A stretch of DNA of 64,000 bases from Flavobacterium sp. HSC-32F16 (GTDB lineage: Bacteria > Bacteroidota > Bacteroidia > Flavobacteriales > Flavobacteriaceae): positions 174,137 to 238,136 of the forward strand of contig NZ_JALKAC010000011.1 of NCBI RefSeq assembly GCF_024171645.1, in the 5' to 3' direction. The notes under the pieces were generated by a model. The model was not told the origin of the DNA. It did no database searches and worked only from the letters and a program-made list of their open reading frames with translations. This document shows positions 1-8,059 of the stretch, piece after piece (the first letter of the stretch is position 1; every line of letters starts with the position of its first letter). The translations under genes and the position numbers were made by a program.

Positions 1-88
1 AAAAAATAATATAATTTATAAGTTAAGAATTATGAGTTTTTAGTTGTAAGTTTTATTTTATTTTCAACATCTAACTTTTAACTTTCTG

Positions 89-1141
89 CTAAAACTGATC
101 TATAGAAAGTCTTGTCATTATGGGGTAATGATCTGAATTTTCAAAATCAGAAAAGCTTTCGAATTGTTTTACTTTCATTTTAGTATCAGTAAAAATATAG
201 TCAATTCTTGCAGGGTAATATTTAAACTTATATGTTGCCCCAAAGCCTTCTCCGGCTTCCTCAAATGCATCTTTGAGTTTCCCTTTAATACTTCGATAAA
301 CGTACGAAAACGGGCTGTTATTCATGTCTCCGCAAATAATAATAGGATATTTACACTTTTTAATGTGTTCTTTAAAAATTTCAGCTTGTTCTTGCTGCTG
401 TGTAAATCCTTTACTAATTCTGCCATAAATACGCTGTGATTTCTTTTGGTTAACGTTATCAATATCGTCCGAAATTTCACTTACGTCAGGCGATATTTTA
501 ATAGACTGCAGGTGCATATTATAAACACGAATAATGTCTTTTCCTCGTTTTATATCAGCATAAACCACATTATTATCTGATTTAGGAAAAACAATTTTTC
601 CTTCGTCAATAATAGGAAATTTTGAAAAAATAGCCTGCCCCGTTTTTATCTGTTTTCCATCAATAAAAATATAACGATGCGGATATACTTTTAAATCTAA
701 ATGAGCCGAGTTTGAATACTCCTGAATACACAAAATATCCGGATCCTTTTCATCTATAAATGCTTTGATATTCTCCGGAATATCATCGCGGTCGAGCCAT
801 TTAAAAACATTAAACAAACGAACATTATAACTCATTACTGAGAAATCTTTTTCATCCTTTATATATTCCTTAGCCGAGAATTTATAAAACTTACTGATAA
901 AAGTAATTCCGGTTAATAAAACCAAACCAGACAAAATAAGGCGTTTTTTAAACTGAATTGCCCAGTAAACAAAGAACAACCCATTTGCAACAAAAAAGGC
1001 CGGCATAAACAGCGTAAGCACCGATAAAAGCGGAAAACTCTTAGGTGCTAAAAAAGGCAAAACATAGACGCTAAATGTAAGTACAGTCAGCACTATATTC
1101 AAAAAGAACATTATTTTATTAAACCACGAAAGGTTTCTCAT
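89..1141 (-). CDS. Endonuclease/exonuclease/phosphatase-family membrane protein
   Basis: This is a 350-residue protein. Three hydrophobic segments (about residues 10-30, 40-62 and 68-84) should anchor it in the inner membrane. They are followed by a complete EEP-fold domain. Visible catalytic motifs are SYNVR (N106), IQEY (E141), H210, GDMNNSP (D272, N274) and the terminal SDH (336-338). That set is the metal-dependent phosphoesterase signature shared by DNase I, exonuclease III and sphingomyelinases. The substrate cannot be read from the sequence; membrane-anchored Bacteroidota relatives are uncharacterised. It lies 16 bp downstream of the rhomboid gene on the same strand and probably shares its transcript. 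No signs of decay. Confidence 0.88.
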   Translation of the reverse strand: MRNLSWFNKIMFFLNIVLTVLTFSVYVLPFLAPKSFPLLSVLTLFMPAFFVANGLFFVYWAIQFKKRLILSGLVLLTGITFISKFYKFSAKEYIKDEKDFSVMSYNVRLFNVFKWLDRDDIPENIKAFIDEKDPDILCIQEYSNSAHLDLKVYPHRYIFIDGKQIKTGQAIFSKFPIIDEGKIVFPKSDNNVVYADIKRGKDIIRVYNMHLQSIKISPDVSEISDDIDNVNQKKSQRIYGRISKGFTQQQEQAEIFKEHIKKCKYPIIICGDMNNSPFSYVYRSIKGKLKDAFEEAGEGFGATYKFKYYPARIDYIFTDTKMKVKQFESFSDFENSDHYPIMTRLSIDQF

Positions 1142-1157
1142 AGTATTCTGCTAAGGA

Positions 1158-2021
1158 TTATTTTCCAGCTTTAAACAAAAACTCTTTTTCTTCTTTTGTC
1201 AGACAATCATACCCTGACTGGCTGATTTTGTCTAAAATCTCATCAATTTGTTGCTGCGTTTTGTCTTTCGTGACAATTTTTGATGTCGTTTTTTCTGTAG
1301 GTTTATTATAATTCTTATGAACTTTTGTAAATGGGGTCGTTGGAGATTTTCTAAAAAGATTAGCAAAAAAATCTAATACTCTAGAAACAACGATACTTAA
1401 ATCTGTTCCGTTTTGAAGCAGTTTAATAAAGACAAAACCAAAGAAAGCTCCGGCTAAATGAGAAATATGACCTCCCATATTATCTAAACGAAACTGCATT
1501 AAGTCTAAAACTAAAATTACACCAGTAATATGCCAAAGCTTAACATTTCCGAATAAAAATAATCGAACATTCATTAAAGGCTGATAAGTAGTTGCTGCAA
1601 CTAAAATTGCCATTATTGCAGCCGATGCTCCAACTATAGACGCTGAAGTTCCTAAAACATAAAAACTTAAAGCAAACACAATTCCCGAAAAAATAGCACC
1701 TAAAATATACAATCCTAAGTATTGTTTTTGAGTGAAGAAAGTCAGGAACAAATTACTGGCAAAGTTTAAAACCAGCATATTAAACAGTAAATGCATGAAT
1801 CCGAAATGAAAAAATGCATATGTTAAAAACGTCCAGGGTTTAAACATAAAAACCTGAGGATCTGATGACAGAGCCAGCCAGTTTGGAAAAATAAAACCTC
1901 CGTTAGAAAATTGATAGAAAAAAACTAAAGAAATAAGAAAACAGGCAATATTCCAATAAATAACACGCAAAGCGATACCGCCTAATTTATATTGAAGTTT
2001 TAAATCGTCAAGGATATTCAT
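1158..2021 (-). CDS. Rhomboid-family intramembrane serine protease with C-terminal DUF6576-like tail
   Basis: This 287-residue polytopic membrane protein carries the rhomboid catalytic dyad: a GASAA motif with Ser133, and HISHLAGA with His188 in the last helix. The motif is GASAA rather than the commoner GASGA. The N-terminal six-helix core ends near residue 205. A soluble, charged tail follows (about 235-287) that resembles the DUF6576 extension often found on flavobacterial rhomboids. Rhomboids cleave transmembrane substrates inside the bilayer; the substrate here is unknown. It follows a second rhomboid gene 44 bp upstream, so the pair are probably co-transcribed behind mutL. Confidence 0.9.
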   Translation of the reverse strand: MNILDDLKLQYKLGGIALRVIYWNIACFLISLVFFYQFSNGGFIFPNWLALSSDPQVFMFKPWTFLTYAFFHFGFMHLLFNMLVLNFASNLFLTFFTQKQYLGLYILGAIFSGIVFALSFYVLGTSASIVGASAAIMAILVAATTYQPLMNVRLFLFGNVKLWHITGVILVLDLMQFRLDNMGGHISHLAGAFFGFVFIKLLQNGTDLSIVVSRVLDFFANLFRKSPTTPFTKVHKNYNKPTEKTTSKIVTKDKTQQQIDEILDKISQSGYDCLTKEEKEFLFKAGK

Positions 2022-2065
2022 AAAGTCTTTTTTGGTTCTTAAAATTAATTAATTAAAGTTAAAAA

Positions 2066-2878
2066 TTAATTCCAACGGTTATTGTTAAACTGATTTTTTT
2101 TCCAATATAACATCATTAAAAAACCTGCAATTGCGCCGCCAATATGTGCAAAGTGAGCAATTCCTGTTCCACCGCTTCCAAACAAAGAACTGCCTTTAAA
2201 CCCTAGAAATAAATCAATCGCTAAAATTCCGGGAACAAAATACTTTGCTTTAATAGGAACCGGAATAAACATTAAGGCTAACTGTGCATTAGGAAACATA
2301 AAAGCAAAAGCCGTTAACAAACCATAAATTGCACCAGAAGCACCAAGAACCGGCGATTGTACAATACCGCTTGCTTGTGCTAACGCATTAAATTGTTCCT
2401 GAGTACAATGCACTCTATTTAAAATAGCAGATACCTCATTTTGCATCATCCTACCATTAGAATCAAATAAAGACTGATAATCAGCATTTAAAATTACATG
2501 GAGATCAGCTTTTGATAAATTTAAAGAAGAAACAGAATCTAAAAAAGACTGCAATTGTAAATAATTCACTCCTGTATGAAGTAAAGCAGCACCTAATCCG
2601 CATGAAATATAGAAAAACAAAAATTTCTTTCCTCCCCAAAAATGTTCTAATGCAGATCCAAAGCTGTACAATGCAAACATATTAAATAAAATATGAGCAA
2701 AGTTTGGCAATTTAGCATGCATAAACATATGTGTAATGATCTGCCAAATCCTAAAATTATCGCTTTCCGGATAATACAGCATTAAATAATCATATGAAAT
2801 TGGCACTAATTGCGAACCAATAAAAAATATAATATTAATAATTAGCAGTTGCTTAACTACTGGAGTCATATTCATCAT
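2066..2878 (-). CDS. Rhomboid-family intramembrane serine protease with large loop insertion
   Basis: This is a 270-residue rhomboid with catalytic LGASGAIYG (Ser181) and AHIGGAIAG (His245). An insert of about 65 residues (roughly 110-175), rich in Leu, Ser, Asn and Gln, separates the early helices from the catalytic serine helix. It should face the periplasm or cytoplasm as an extra domain. The start codon overlaps the mutL stop in an ATGA junction, so translation is likely coupled to mutL. The two neighbouring rhomboids are diverged from one another and only one carries the insert, so they probably do not act on the same substrates (inference). Confidence 0.9.
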   Translation of the reverse strand: MMNMTPVVKQLLIINIIFFIGSQLVPISYDYLMLYYPESDNFRIWQIITHMFMHAKLPNFAHILFNMFALYSFGSALEHFWGGKKFLFFYISCGLGAALLHTGVNYLQLQSFLDSVSSLNLSKADLHVILNADYQSLFDSNGRMMQNEVSAILNRVHCTQEQFNALAQASGIVQSPVLGASGAIYGLLTAFAFMFPNAQLALMFIPVPIKAKYFVPGILAIDLFLGFKGSSLFGSGGTGIAHFAHIGGAIAGFLMMLYWKKNQFNNNRWN

Positions 2879-4812
2879 AAGGCAAACTTTTTATCTATAT
2901 CTTCAACACGCATGGTGATAAAGGTAGGTTTTTGAAAAGGTGAAATATTAGGATCTTTACAAGCAAACAAACCGTTTACTAAATTATCTTGTTCTTTCTC
3001 GGTTAAATAAGATCCTGTTCTAACCGCTAAACTTTTTGCCATCGACTTGGCAATTGTATCATTTTGACTGTAACTGCTGGCCGGAATTCCGTCTTGCAGA
3101 TCACTTAGCAATTGTTCGATTACCAGAGAGACTTCACTTTCGGTAATATTTACCGGAATTCCCGAAATGACAATATGATCTGTTTTTGCTTCTTCAAATA
3201 CGAATCCGGTTGTTTCTAAGGACGGTTTTAATTCTTCGATCAATTTCATTTCTGAAGAAGAATAAAATAAATCCAACGGAAAAAGTAATTGCTGGCTGGA
3301 AGCCTGATTTACGGTCATATTTAATAAAAACTGCTCATACAAAATACGCTGGTGCGCACGATGCTGATCAACTATTACCATTCCGGATTTTATTGGCGAA
3401 ACAATATATTTTTTATGTATTTGATATGTTTTCTGACTTGCTTGTTCTACCTCATCATCATTAAATAAAGAAGACGTTACTTCTTCATTTTCGAATATAA
3501 ACGGTGAACTTTCGATAGTTTCAGGATTCTCTGTATCTAAACCTACATATAAACTTTCCCAGGTTGCCGTTGGTTCTACTCTTTTTGAATAACCCGAATA
3601 AGATGCGCCTGAACCCGATCCAGAAGAGAAAGAAGAGGAACCAGAACTGTAACCAGAACCAGATCCTGAACCTGCTTTTGTATAATGCTGATTGGTTTTA
3701 TCATCTGTAAAAGGATTAAAAGTTCCATCAACCTGAATTGTGGGCACTTCTGCCTCAACATCTTTATAATGATATGGTGTATCTAAATTTGAATCTCTAT
3801 CAAAATCTAAAACTGGTGCAACATTAAACTGCCCTAAACTATGCTTAATCGAAGCTCTCAAAATAGCATATAAAGCCTGCTCATCATCAAACTTAATTTC
3901 TGTTTTAGTTGGATGGATATTGATATCTATTGTATTTGGCGGTACTTGCAAATACAAAAAATAACTTGGCTGCGAACCATCTTTTAAAAGTCCATCGTAA
4001 GCCGCCATAACCGCATGATGCAAGTAACCGCTTTTTATAAAACGATCGTTCACAAAAAAGAACTGTTCTCCCCTGTTTTTCTTAGCAAATTCAGGTTTAC
4101 AAACAAATCCTTGTATACTAATAATCTCAGTATCTTCATTTACAGGAACCAGTTTTTCATTGGTTTTACCGGACATAATTCCCACAATTCGCTGACGATA
4201 TCCTGAAGCGGGAAGATTGTACAACTCACTTCCGTTATGATAAAAGCTAAAGTGAATGTTGGGATGTGCTAATGCCACACGCTGAAATTCATCCATTACA
4301 TGACGAAATTCAACCGTATCCGATTTTAAGAAGTTACGACGAGCCGGAATATTAAAAAACAGGTTTTTAACCGCAAATGAGGTTCCTTTGGGCAGAACAG
4401 CAACTTCCTGCGAAACAAATTTACTTCCTTCAATTATAATATGAGTTCCTAATTCATCCTGTTCTTGTTTGGTTTTCATTTCCATGTGCGCAATCGCAGC
4501 GATAGAAGCCAAAGCTTCTCCGCGAAAACCTTTGGTTCCAAGTGAAAATAAATCTTCTGCCTGACGAATTTTTGAAGTAGCATGGCGTGCAAAACACAAA
4601 CGCGCATCAGTAACTGTCATTCCAACCCCGTTATCAATAACCTGAACTAATGATTTGCCGGCATCTTTTATAATCAATTTGATATCAGTTGCCTTTGCAT
4701 CTACAGCATTTTCTAACAGCTCTTTTACAACAGAAGCTGGTCTTTGAACCACTTCTCCTGCAGCAATTTGGTTAGCAACGTGATCAGGAAGTAATTGAAT
4801 AATACTCGACAT
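2875..4812 (-). CDS. mutL: DNA mismatch repair protein MutL
   Basis: MutL is the 645-residue ATPase and matchmaker of mismatch repair. The N-terminal GHKL ATPase motifs are intact: ENAVDA (34-39), DNGVG (60-64) and GFRGEAL (95-101). A Ser/Gly-rich linker around 380-405 joins it to the C-terminal dimerisation domain. The usual endonuclease motif DQHA-x2-E-x4-E is changed to DQHRAHQRILYE (482-493), with Ala to Arg and the first Glu to Gln. The downstream ACxxA-like and CPHGRP-like metal motifs also look degenerate, for example CKDPNISPFQKP. The ATG lies only 4 nt after a perfect -7 box, implying a leaderless message. It is first in an operon with the two rhomboid genes. Confidence 0.97.
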   Translation of the reverse strand: MSSIIQLLPDHVANQIAAGEVVQRPASVVKELLENAVDAKATDIKLIIKDAGKSLVQVIDNGVGMTVTDARLCFARHATSKIRQAEDLFSLGTKGFRGEALASIAAIAHMEMKTKQEQDELGTHIIIEGSKFVSQEVAVLPKGTSFAVKNLFFNIPARRNFLKSDTVEFRHVMDEFQRVALAHPNIHFSFYHNGSELYNLPASGYRQRIVGIMSGKTNEKLVPVNEDTEIISIQGFVCKPEFAKKNRGEQFFFVNDRFIKSGYLHHAVMAAYDGLLKDGSQPSYFLYLQVPPNTIDINIHPTKTEIKFDDEQALYAILRASIKHSLGQFNVAPVLDFDRDSNLDTPYHYKDVEAEVPTIQVDGTFNPFTDDKTNQHYTKAGSGSGSGYSSGSSSFSSGSGSGASYSGYSKRVEPTATWESLYVGLDTENPETIESSPFIFENEEVTSSLFNDDEVEQASQKTYQIHKKYIVSPIKSGMVIVDQHRAHQRILYEQFLLNMTVNQASSQQLLFPLDLFYSSSEMKLIEELKPSLETTGFVFEEAKTDHIVISGIPVNITESEVSLVIEQLLSDLQDGIPASSYSQNDTIAKSMAKSLAVRTGSYLTEKEQDNLVNGLFACKDPNISPFQKPTFITMRVEDIDKKFAL

Positions 4813-4816
4813 TAAG

Positions 4817-4824
4817 CAAAAATA
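4817..4824 (-). promoter_or_regulatory. -7 promoter box (TATTTTTG) of mutL
   Basis: Read on the minus strand this is a perfect Bacteroidota TAnnTTTG box. Only four bases (CTTA) separate it from the mutL ATG. Transcription would therefore start at or next to the start codon, leaving no room for a leader. No clear TTTG -33 element is seen. Confidence 0.6.
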
Positions 4825-4912
4825 GTTTTAAGGTTTAGGGTTTAAATTAGAAACCAAGAAGCACAAATTTAGTGAATTTCTATTGGCTTTTTTAATATCA
4901 ACAATCATAAAA

Positions 4913-4950
4913 AAAACAAAAACCTATACTATTGACACAGTATAGGTTTT
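4913..4950 (-). terminator. Rho-independent terminator after ribH
   Basis: A 12-bp stem AAAACCTATACT / AGTATAGGTTTT with an 8-nt loop lies 24 bp past the ribH stop. On the minus strand it is followed by a T-rich tail. Confidence 0.8.
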
Positions 4951-4973
4951 AATATCTTTAAAACAATTGTGCT

Positions 4974-5546
4974 TTATTCTTTCTCGATTTTTATAGGTGT
5001 TTTTTCAATTTGAAGCGCGCCCGAAGATAATAACGGCTGGTTAAATGGGTGCGAAATAGAAGCCTGCTGACGAATATATGCCATTTTTATTGCTGCAATT
5101 GCAGCTTCGGTTCCTTTGTTTCCGTGAACACCGCCGCTTCTGTCAATAGATTGCTGCATATTGTTATCTGTTAAAACACAAAAGATAACCGGAATATCAG
5201 TTTGAACGTTCAAATCTTTAATTCCCTGAGTAACGCCTTCACACACAAAATCAAAATGTTTTGTTTGCCCCTGAATTACACATCCAATAACAATAACTGC
5301 ATCTACATTTTGTGTTTGCAGCATTTTTTTTGCGCCGTAAATTAACTCAAAACTCCCTGGAACATTCCAGCGGATAATTTGTTGTGCAGGAACATCACAA
5401 TCAATTAAGGCTTCAAAAGCGCCACTATAAAGCCCTTCTGTTATAACATCGTTCCATTCAGAAACAACAATCCCAAATCGAAAGTCTTTCGCATTTGGGA
5501 TTGTGTTTTTATCGTATTCTGATAAATTTTTATTTTCGGTAGCCAT
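4974..5546 (-). CDS. ribH: 6,7-dimethyl-8-ribityllumazine synthase
   Basis: RibH condenses 5-amino-6-ribitylaminouracil with dihydroxybutanone phosphate in the penultimate step of riboflavin synthesis. The substrate-binding motif VPGSFEL (62-68), the GCVIQGQTKHFDFV block with catalytic His97, and GNKGTEAA (142-149) are all present. At 190 residues it is about 30 longer than the usual 155-160. The excess is a C-terminal tail (about 161-190) of Pro, Ser and Lys-rich low-complexity character after the last helix. It appears monocistronic, with its own terminator, and no FMN riboswitch is visible in the 96-bp gap upstream. In Bacteroidota ribH is often separated from the other rib genes, as here. 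Confidence 0.97.
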   Translation of the reverse strand: MATENKNLSEYDKNTIPNAKDFRFGIVVSEWNDVITEGLYSGAFEALIDCDVPAQQIIRWNVPGSFELIYGAKKMLQTQNVDAVIVIGCVIQGQTKHFDFVCEGVTQGIKDLNVQTDIPVIFCVLTDNNMQQSIDRSGGVHGNKGTEAAIAAIKMAYIRQQASISHPFNQPLLSSGALQIEKTPIKIEKE

Positions 5547-5567
5547 CTTTAATATTTTAGATTTTAG

Positions 5568-5583
5568 TCCCGAAGTTTCGGGA
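5568..5583. repeat. Short palindrome TCCCGAAGTTTCGGGA
   Basis: A 16-bp palindrome (7-bp stem around a 2-nt centre, with a central AG/TT asymmetry) in the gap upstream of ribH. It is flanked by AATCTAAAATATAAAATC-type filler like that upstream of rluF. It is probably a dispersed intergenic repeat rather than an operator; no second copy is in the window. Confidence 0.4.
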
Positions 5584-5642
5584 TAGATTTCAGATTGTAA
5601 AAATACAAATCTAAAATATAAAATCTTAACTCTGCAATAATA

Positions 5643-6422
5643 TTATTGTGCTAATCCAATCAATGCATCTACAGAAGCTGCTTCTGGAGTTGTATCGAAG
5701 TTATCTTTAATATCGTTTAAATATTTTAAAGCATCTTCTTTTTGACCTAAAGCCAATGCCGTTTTAGCCGCTTTTAATAAGAAACGAGGTGTAGTAAAAT
5801 CATTTTTGTTTGATTCAGCTGCTTTTACATAATAGCTTAAAGCTTCTTTTTGATTATTTTTTTGAGAGTAAGCATCTCCAATAGCTCCTTTTGCTAAAGC
5901 ACCTAAAATCAAATCATCTGATTTAAAATTCTCTAAATACTTAATAGCATCGTCAAATTTACCTGTATTTAAGTATGACATACCAGCATAGTAATTTGCT
6001 AAATTTCCAGCATCAGTTCCAGAATATTCGTCAGCAATTTTCACAAATCCAAATTTACCTTCAGATCCGTTTAATGCTAATTTATATAATGAATCACTTG
6101 CTACACCGTTAACTGCTTTGTCAAAGTTTTGCTGCGCAACAAACATTTCGTTTGCAGCTTCGTCTTGTTTAGGAGCTTCAATAAATTTTTGGTAAGCCAA
6201 ATATCCAATAGTAGCAACTGCAATACCAGCAACTAAACCAATAATGATTTTTTGATTTTTAGCAACCCAATCCTCAGTTCTTGAAGCAGTTTCATCTAAT
6301 TTAGAAAAAACACCAGCTGTTGTGCTGTCTTTTTCGTCAATTACTACCTGTTGTTCTTCAGTTACTTCTTTAACTTCCTTCTCTTTCGGTGCTTTATATC
6401 CTCTTTTATTGTAAGTAGCCAT
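5643..6422 (-). CDS. Single-pass membrane TPR protein (YfgM-like)
   Basis: This 259-residue protein has a charged cytoplasmic N-terminus (1-55), one transmembrane helix (about 59-80) and a periplasmic region of tetratricopeptide repeats (about 85-255) with the usual alternating small residues and Tyr/Ala pattern. The architecture matches the YfgM/TPR_21 family, which in Proteobacteria works beside the SecYEG translocon and periplasmic chaperones. That role here is inference from architecture only. A TATTTTTG -7 box lies 22 nt upstream. Its gene neighbour ribH does not suggest a shared pathway. Confidence 0.82.
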   Translation of the reverse strand: MATYNKRGYKAPKEKEVKEVTEEQQVVIDEKDSTTAGVFSKLDETASRTEDWVAKNQKIIIGLVAGIAVATIGYLAYQKFIEAPKQDEAANEMFVAQQNFDKAVNGVASDSLYKLALNGSEGKFGFVKIADEYSGTDAGNLANYYAGMSYLNTGKFDDAIKYLENFKSDDLILGALAKGAIGDAYSQKNNQKEALSYYVKAAESNKNDFTTPRFLLKAAKTALALGQKEDALKYLNDIKDNFDTTPEAASVDALIGLAQ

Positions 6423-6444
6423 TTAAAATTAATTTAGTGAACGG

Positions 6445-6452
6445 CAAAAATA
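6445..6452 (-). promoter_or_regulatory. -7 promoter box (TATTTTTG) of the TPR protein gene
   Basis: A perfect TAnnTTTG match on the minus strand, 22 bases upstream of the ATG at 6422. This is a normal leader length for this group. The -33 region shows no strong TTTG. Confidence 0.5.
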
Positions 6453-6658
6453 AAATTTTTATTGAAACTGAGGTAAAAAAAATCAAAATTATCACTATTT
6501 TAAAACAAATATTTTTAATAATGCTAACTCCTTTCGCATCAGCAGTAAAATAAATCAACTTGAAACATCGCAAAAGCCCTTTATATCGATAAAATTAGAT
6601 AATTTTACATCTTCAAATTGTTGATGATTTCAAATACTACTTTTATGAGCTAAAACTT

Positions 6659-6748
6659 AGTTTTAGCCGCAGATTTAGCAGATTAACACAGATTAAAAGG
6701 CTCAGCAAAAAATCTTTCTAATCATTTTAATCTGTGGCAGACAAAAAA
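6659..6748. repeat. Dispersed AATCTGTGG-family inverted repeat, copy 1
   Basis: The arms GCAGATT-N-ACACAGATTAAAA and TTTTAATCTGTGGCAG face each other across about 40 bases. Related copies lie at 8744-8871, 9955-10017 and 11267-11297. Confidence 0.6.
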
Positions 6749-6803
6749 ATCCAAAGAATTTATTACAAACCATCAAATTTTTCCTTTTAGAGTCTCTTAA
6801 AAA

Positions 6804-7883
6804 ATGCATTTAAACAAACTTTCTTTATTCAATTATAAAAATTTCGCCGAAGCCAGTTTTGATTTCGACATTAAGATCAATTGTTTTGTTGGAAAAAACG
6901 GAATTGGAAAAACCAATGTACTGGATGCCATTTATCATCTAGCTTACGGAAAAAGCTATTTCAACCCGCTTGCGGTTCAAAATATCAAACACGGGGAAGA
7001 GTTTTTTGTAATTGATGCCGAATTAGAAAAAAACGAAAGAACAGAACAAGTTGTGTGCAGTTTAAAAAAAGGACAAAAGAAGGTTTTAAAAAGAAACGGA
7101 AAAGCATACGACAAATTTTCAGATCATATTGGGTTTATACCGCTGGTAATTATTTCGCCGGCTGATCGTGATTTAATTGTAGAAGGAAGCGAAACGCGCC
7201 GTAAATTTATGGACAGCGTTATTTCGCAATTAGATTCGACCTATCTGCATCAGCTTATACAATATCAAAAAGTAATTGTACAGCGAAATGCACTTTTAAA
7301 ATATTTTGCACTCAATCATACTTTCGACAATGACACCTTATCTATATATAATGAGCAGCTGAATGAATTTGGAAAATCGATTTTTGAAAAAAGAAAAGAT
7401 TTTCTGGAACAGTTTATACCTATATTTAATGTACATCATCAAGCCATAACAGGCTCTGAAGAATCTGTGCAATTGGTTTATGAAAGTCATTTGTTTGAAA
7501 AAGATTTATTAATGCTTTTACAGGAAAATATAAACAAAGACCGAGCGCTTCATTATACAACCTCAGGAATTCATAAAGACGATTTGTCTTTTGAAATTGA
7601 TTCGCATCCCATAAAAAAATTCGGATCACAGGGACAGCAGAAATCTTTTTTGATTGCGTTGAAACTGGCGCAATTTGAATTTTTGAAAAAGCAAAGCGGC
7701 GTAAAACCTATTTTATTATTTGATGATATTTTTGATAAACTGGACGAAACACGTGTCGCTAAAATTGTAGAAATGGTGAACAGCGAAACCTTTGGCCAGC
7801 TTTTTATTTCTGACACACATCCGGAAAGAACAGAAGCGATCGTAAAATCAACACATCAGAGTTATAAAATATTTAATTTATAA
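6804..7883 (+). CDS. recF: DNA replication/repair protein RecF
   Basis: RecF is an SMC-like ATPase that helps load RecA at single-strand gaps behind stalled forks. The 359-residue protein has Walker A GKNGIGKT (30-37), the ABC signature in GSQGQQKS and Walker B ILLFDDIFDKLD, in the right order and spacing for the family. As is usual in Bacteroidota, it lies away from dnaA, dnaN and gyrB. The gene is single, with a repeat-filled gap on each side. The ATG gives the standard start (MHLNKLSLFNYKNF). No obvious terminator follows; the first downstream sequence is a dispersed inverted repeat that could fold in RNA. Confidence 0.97.
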   Translation: MHLNKLSLFNYKNFAEASFDFDIKINCFVGKNGIGKTNVLDAIYHLAYGKSYFNPLAVQNIKHGEEFFVIDAELEKNERTEQVVCSLKKGQKKVLKRNGKAYDKFSDHIGFIPLVIISPADRDLIVEGSETRRKFMDSVISQLDSTYLHQLIQYQKVIVQRNALLKYFALNHTFDNDTLSIYNEQLNEFGKSIFEKRKDFLEQFIPIFNVHHQAITGSEESVQLVYESHLFEKDLLMLLQENINKDRALHYTTSGIHKDDLSFEIDSHPIKKFGSQGQQKSFLIALKLAQFEFLKKQSGVKPILLFDDIFDKLDETRVAKIVEMVNSETFGQLFISDTHPERTEAIVKSTHQSYKIFNL

Positions 7884-7890
7884 AGTTTTT

Positions 7891-8010
7891 TTTGCCACTA
7901 ATTACACGAATTTATTTTTAGGACTTAACTTTGACAAAGTTTAAAACTTTGTCAAAGTTGAGCGATAACCAATTAAAAAATTAGTGTAAATTCGTGAAAT
8001 TCGTGGCGAA
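7891..8010. repeat. Nested dispersed repeat: GCCACTAATTACACGAATT element with an internal palindrome
   Basis: The left arm (7891-7914, TTTGCCACTAATTACACGAA) and right arm (7979-8010, ending TTCGTGGCGAA) form an imperfect inverted repeat. A perfect, unrelated palindrome lies inside it at 7927-7959. A second copy of the outer family is at 27238-27334. Confidence 0.65.
7927..7959. repeat. Palindrome AACTTTGACAAAGTT / AACTTTGTCAAAGTT
   Basis: Two 15-base arms mirror each other across a short TAA centre. Each arm is itself nearly palindromic (CTTTG-N2-CAAAG). It sits inside the larger repeat between recF and the DUF2461 gene and probably forms a hairpin in RNA. Confidence 0.6.
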
Positions 8011-8059
8011 CTAAATCATTAAATTAGCCCAAACATTAACTGCAATAAAAAAACTGATT

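Larger units (their letters stand above)
6423..6803. other. Intergenic region between divergent TPR gene and recF, with dispersed repeat
   Basis: This 381-bp gap holds the minus-strand promoter of the TPR gene and AT-rich filler. At 6659-6748 there is an imperfect inverted repeat whose arms read GCCGCAGATTTAGCAGATT and AATCTGTGGCAGAC. The repeat belongs to the CACAGATT/AATCTGTGG family seen at six other places in the window. No ORF or RNA gene is recognisable. Confidence 0.6.

Noticed and set aside
3186..4206. Several frames on the opposite strand or shifted within mutL, including one in the Ser/Gly linker
   Set aside because: They are shadows of a well-supported gene and carry no family features.
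5547..5642. Possible FMN riboswitch upstream of ribH
   Set aside because: The gap is 96 bp and lacks the RFN conserved blocks; only a short TCCCGAA palindrome is present.
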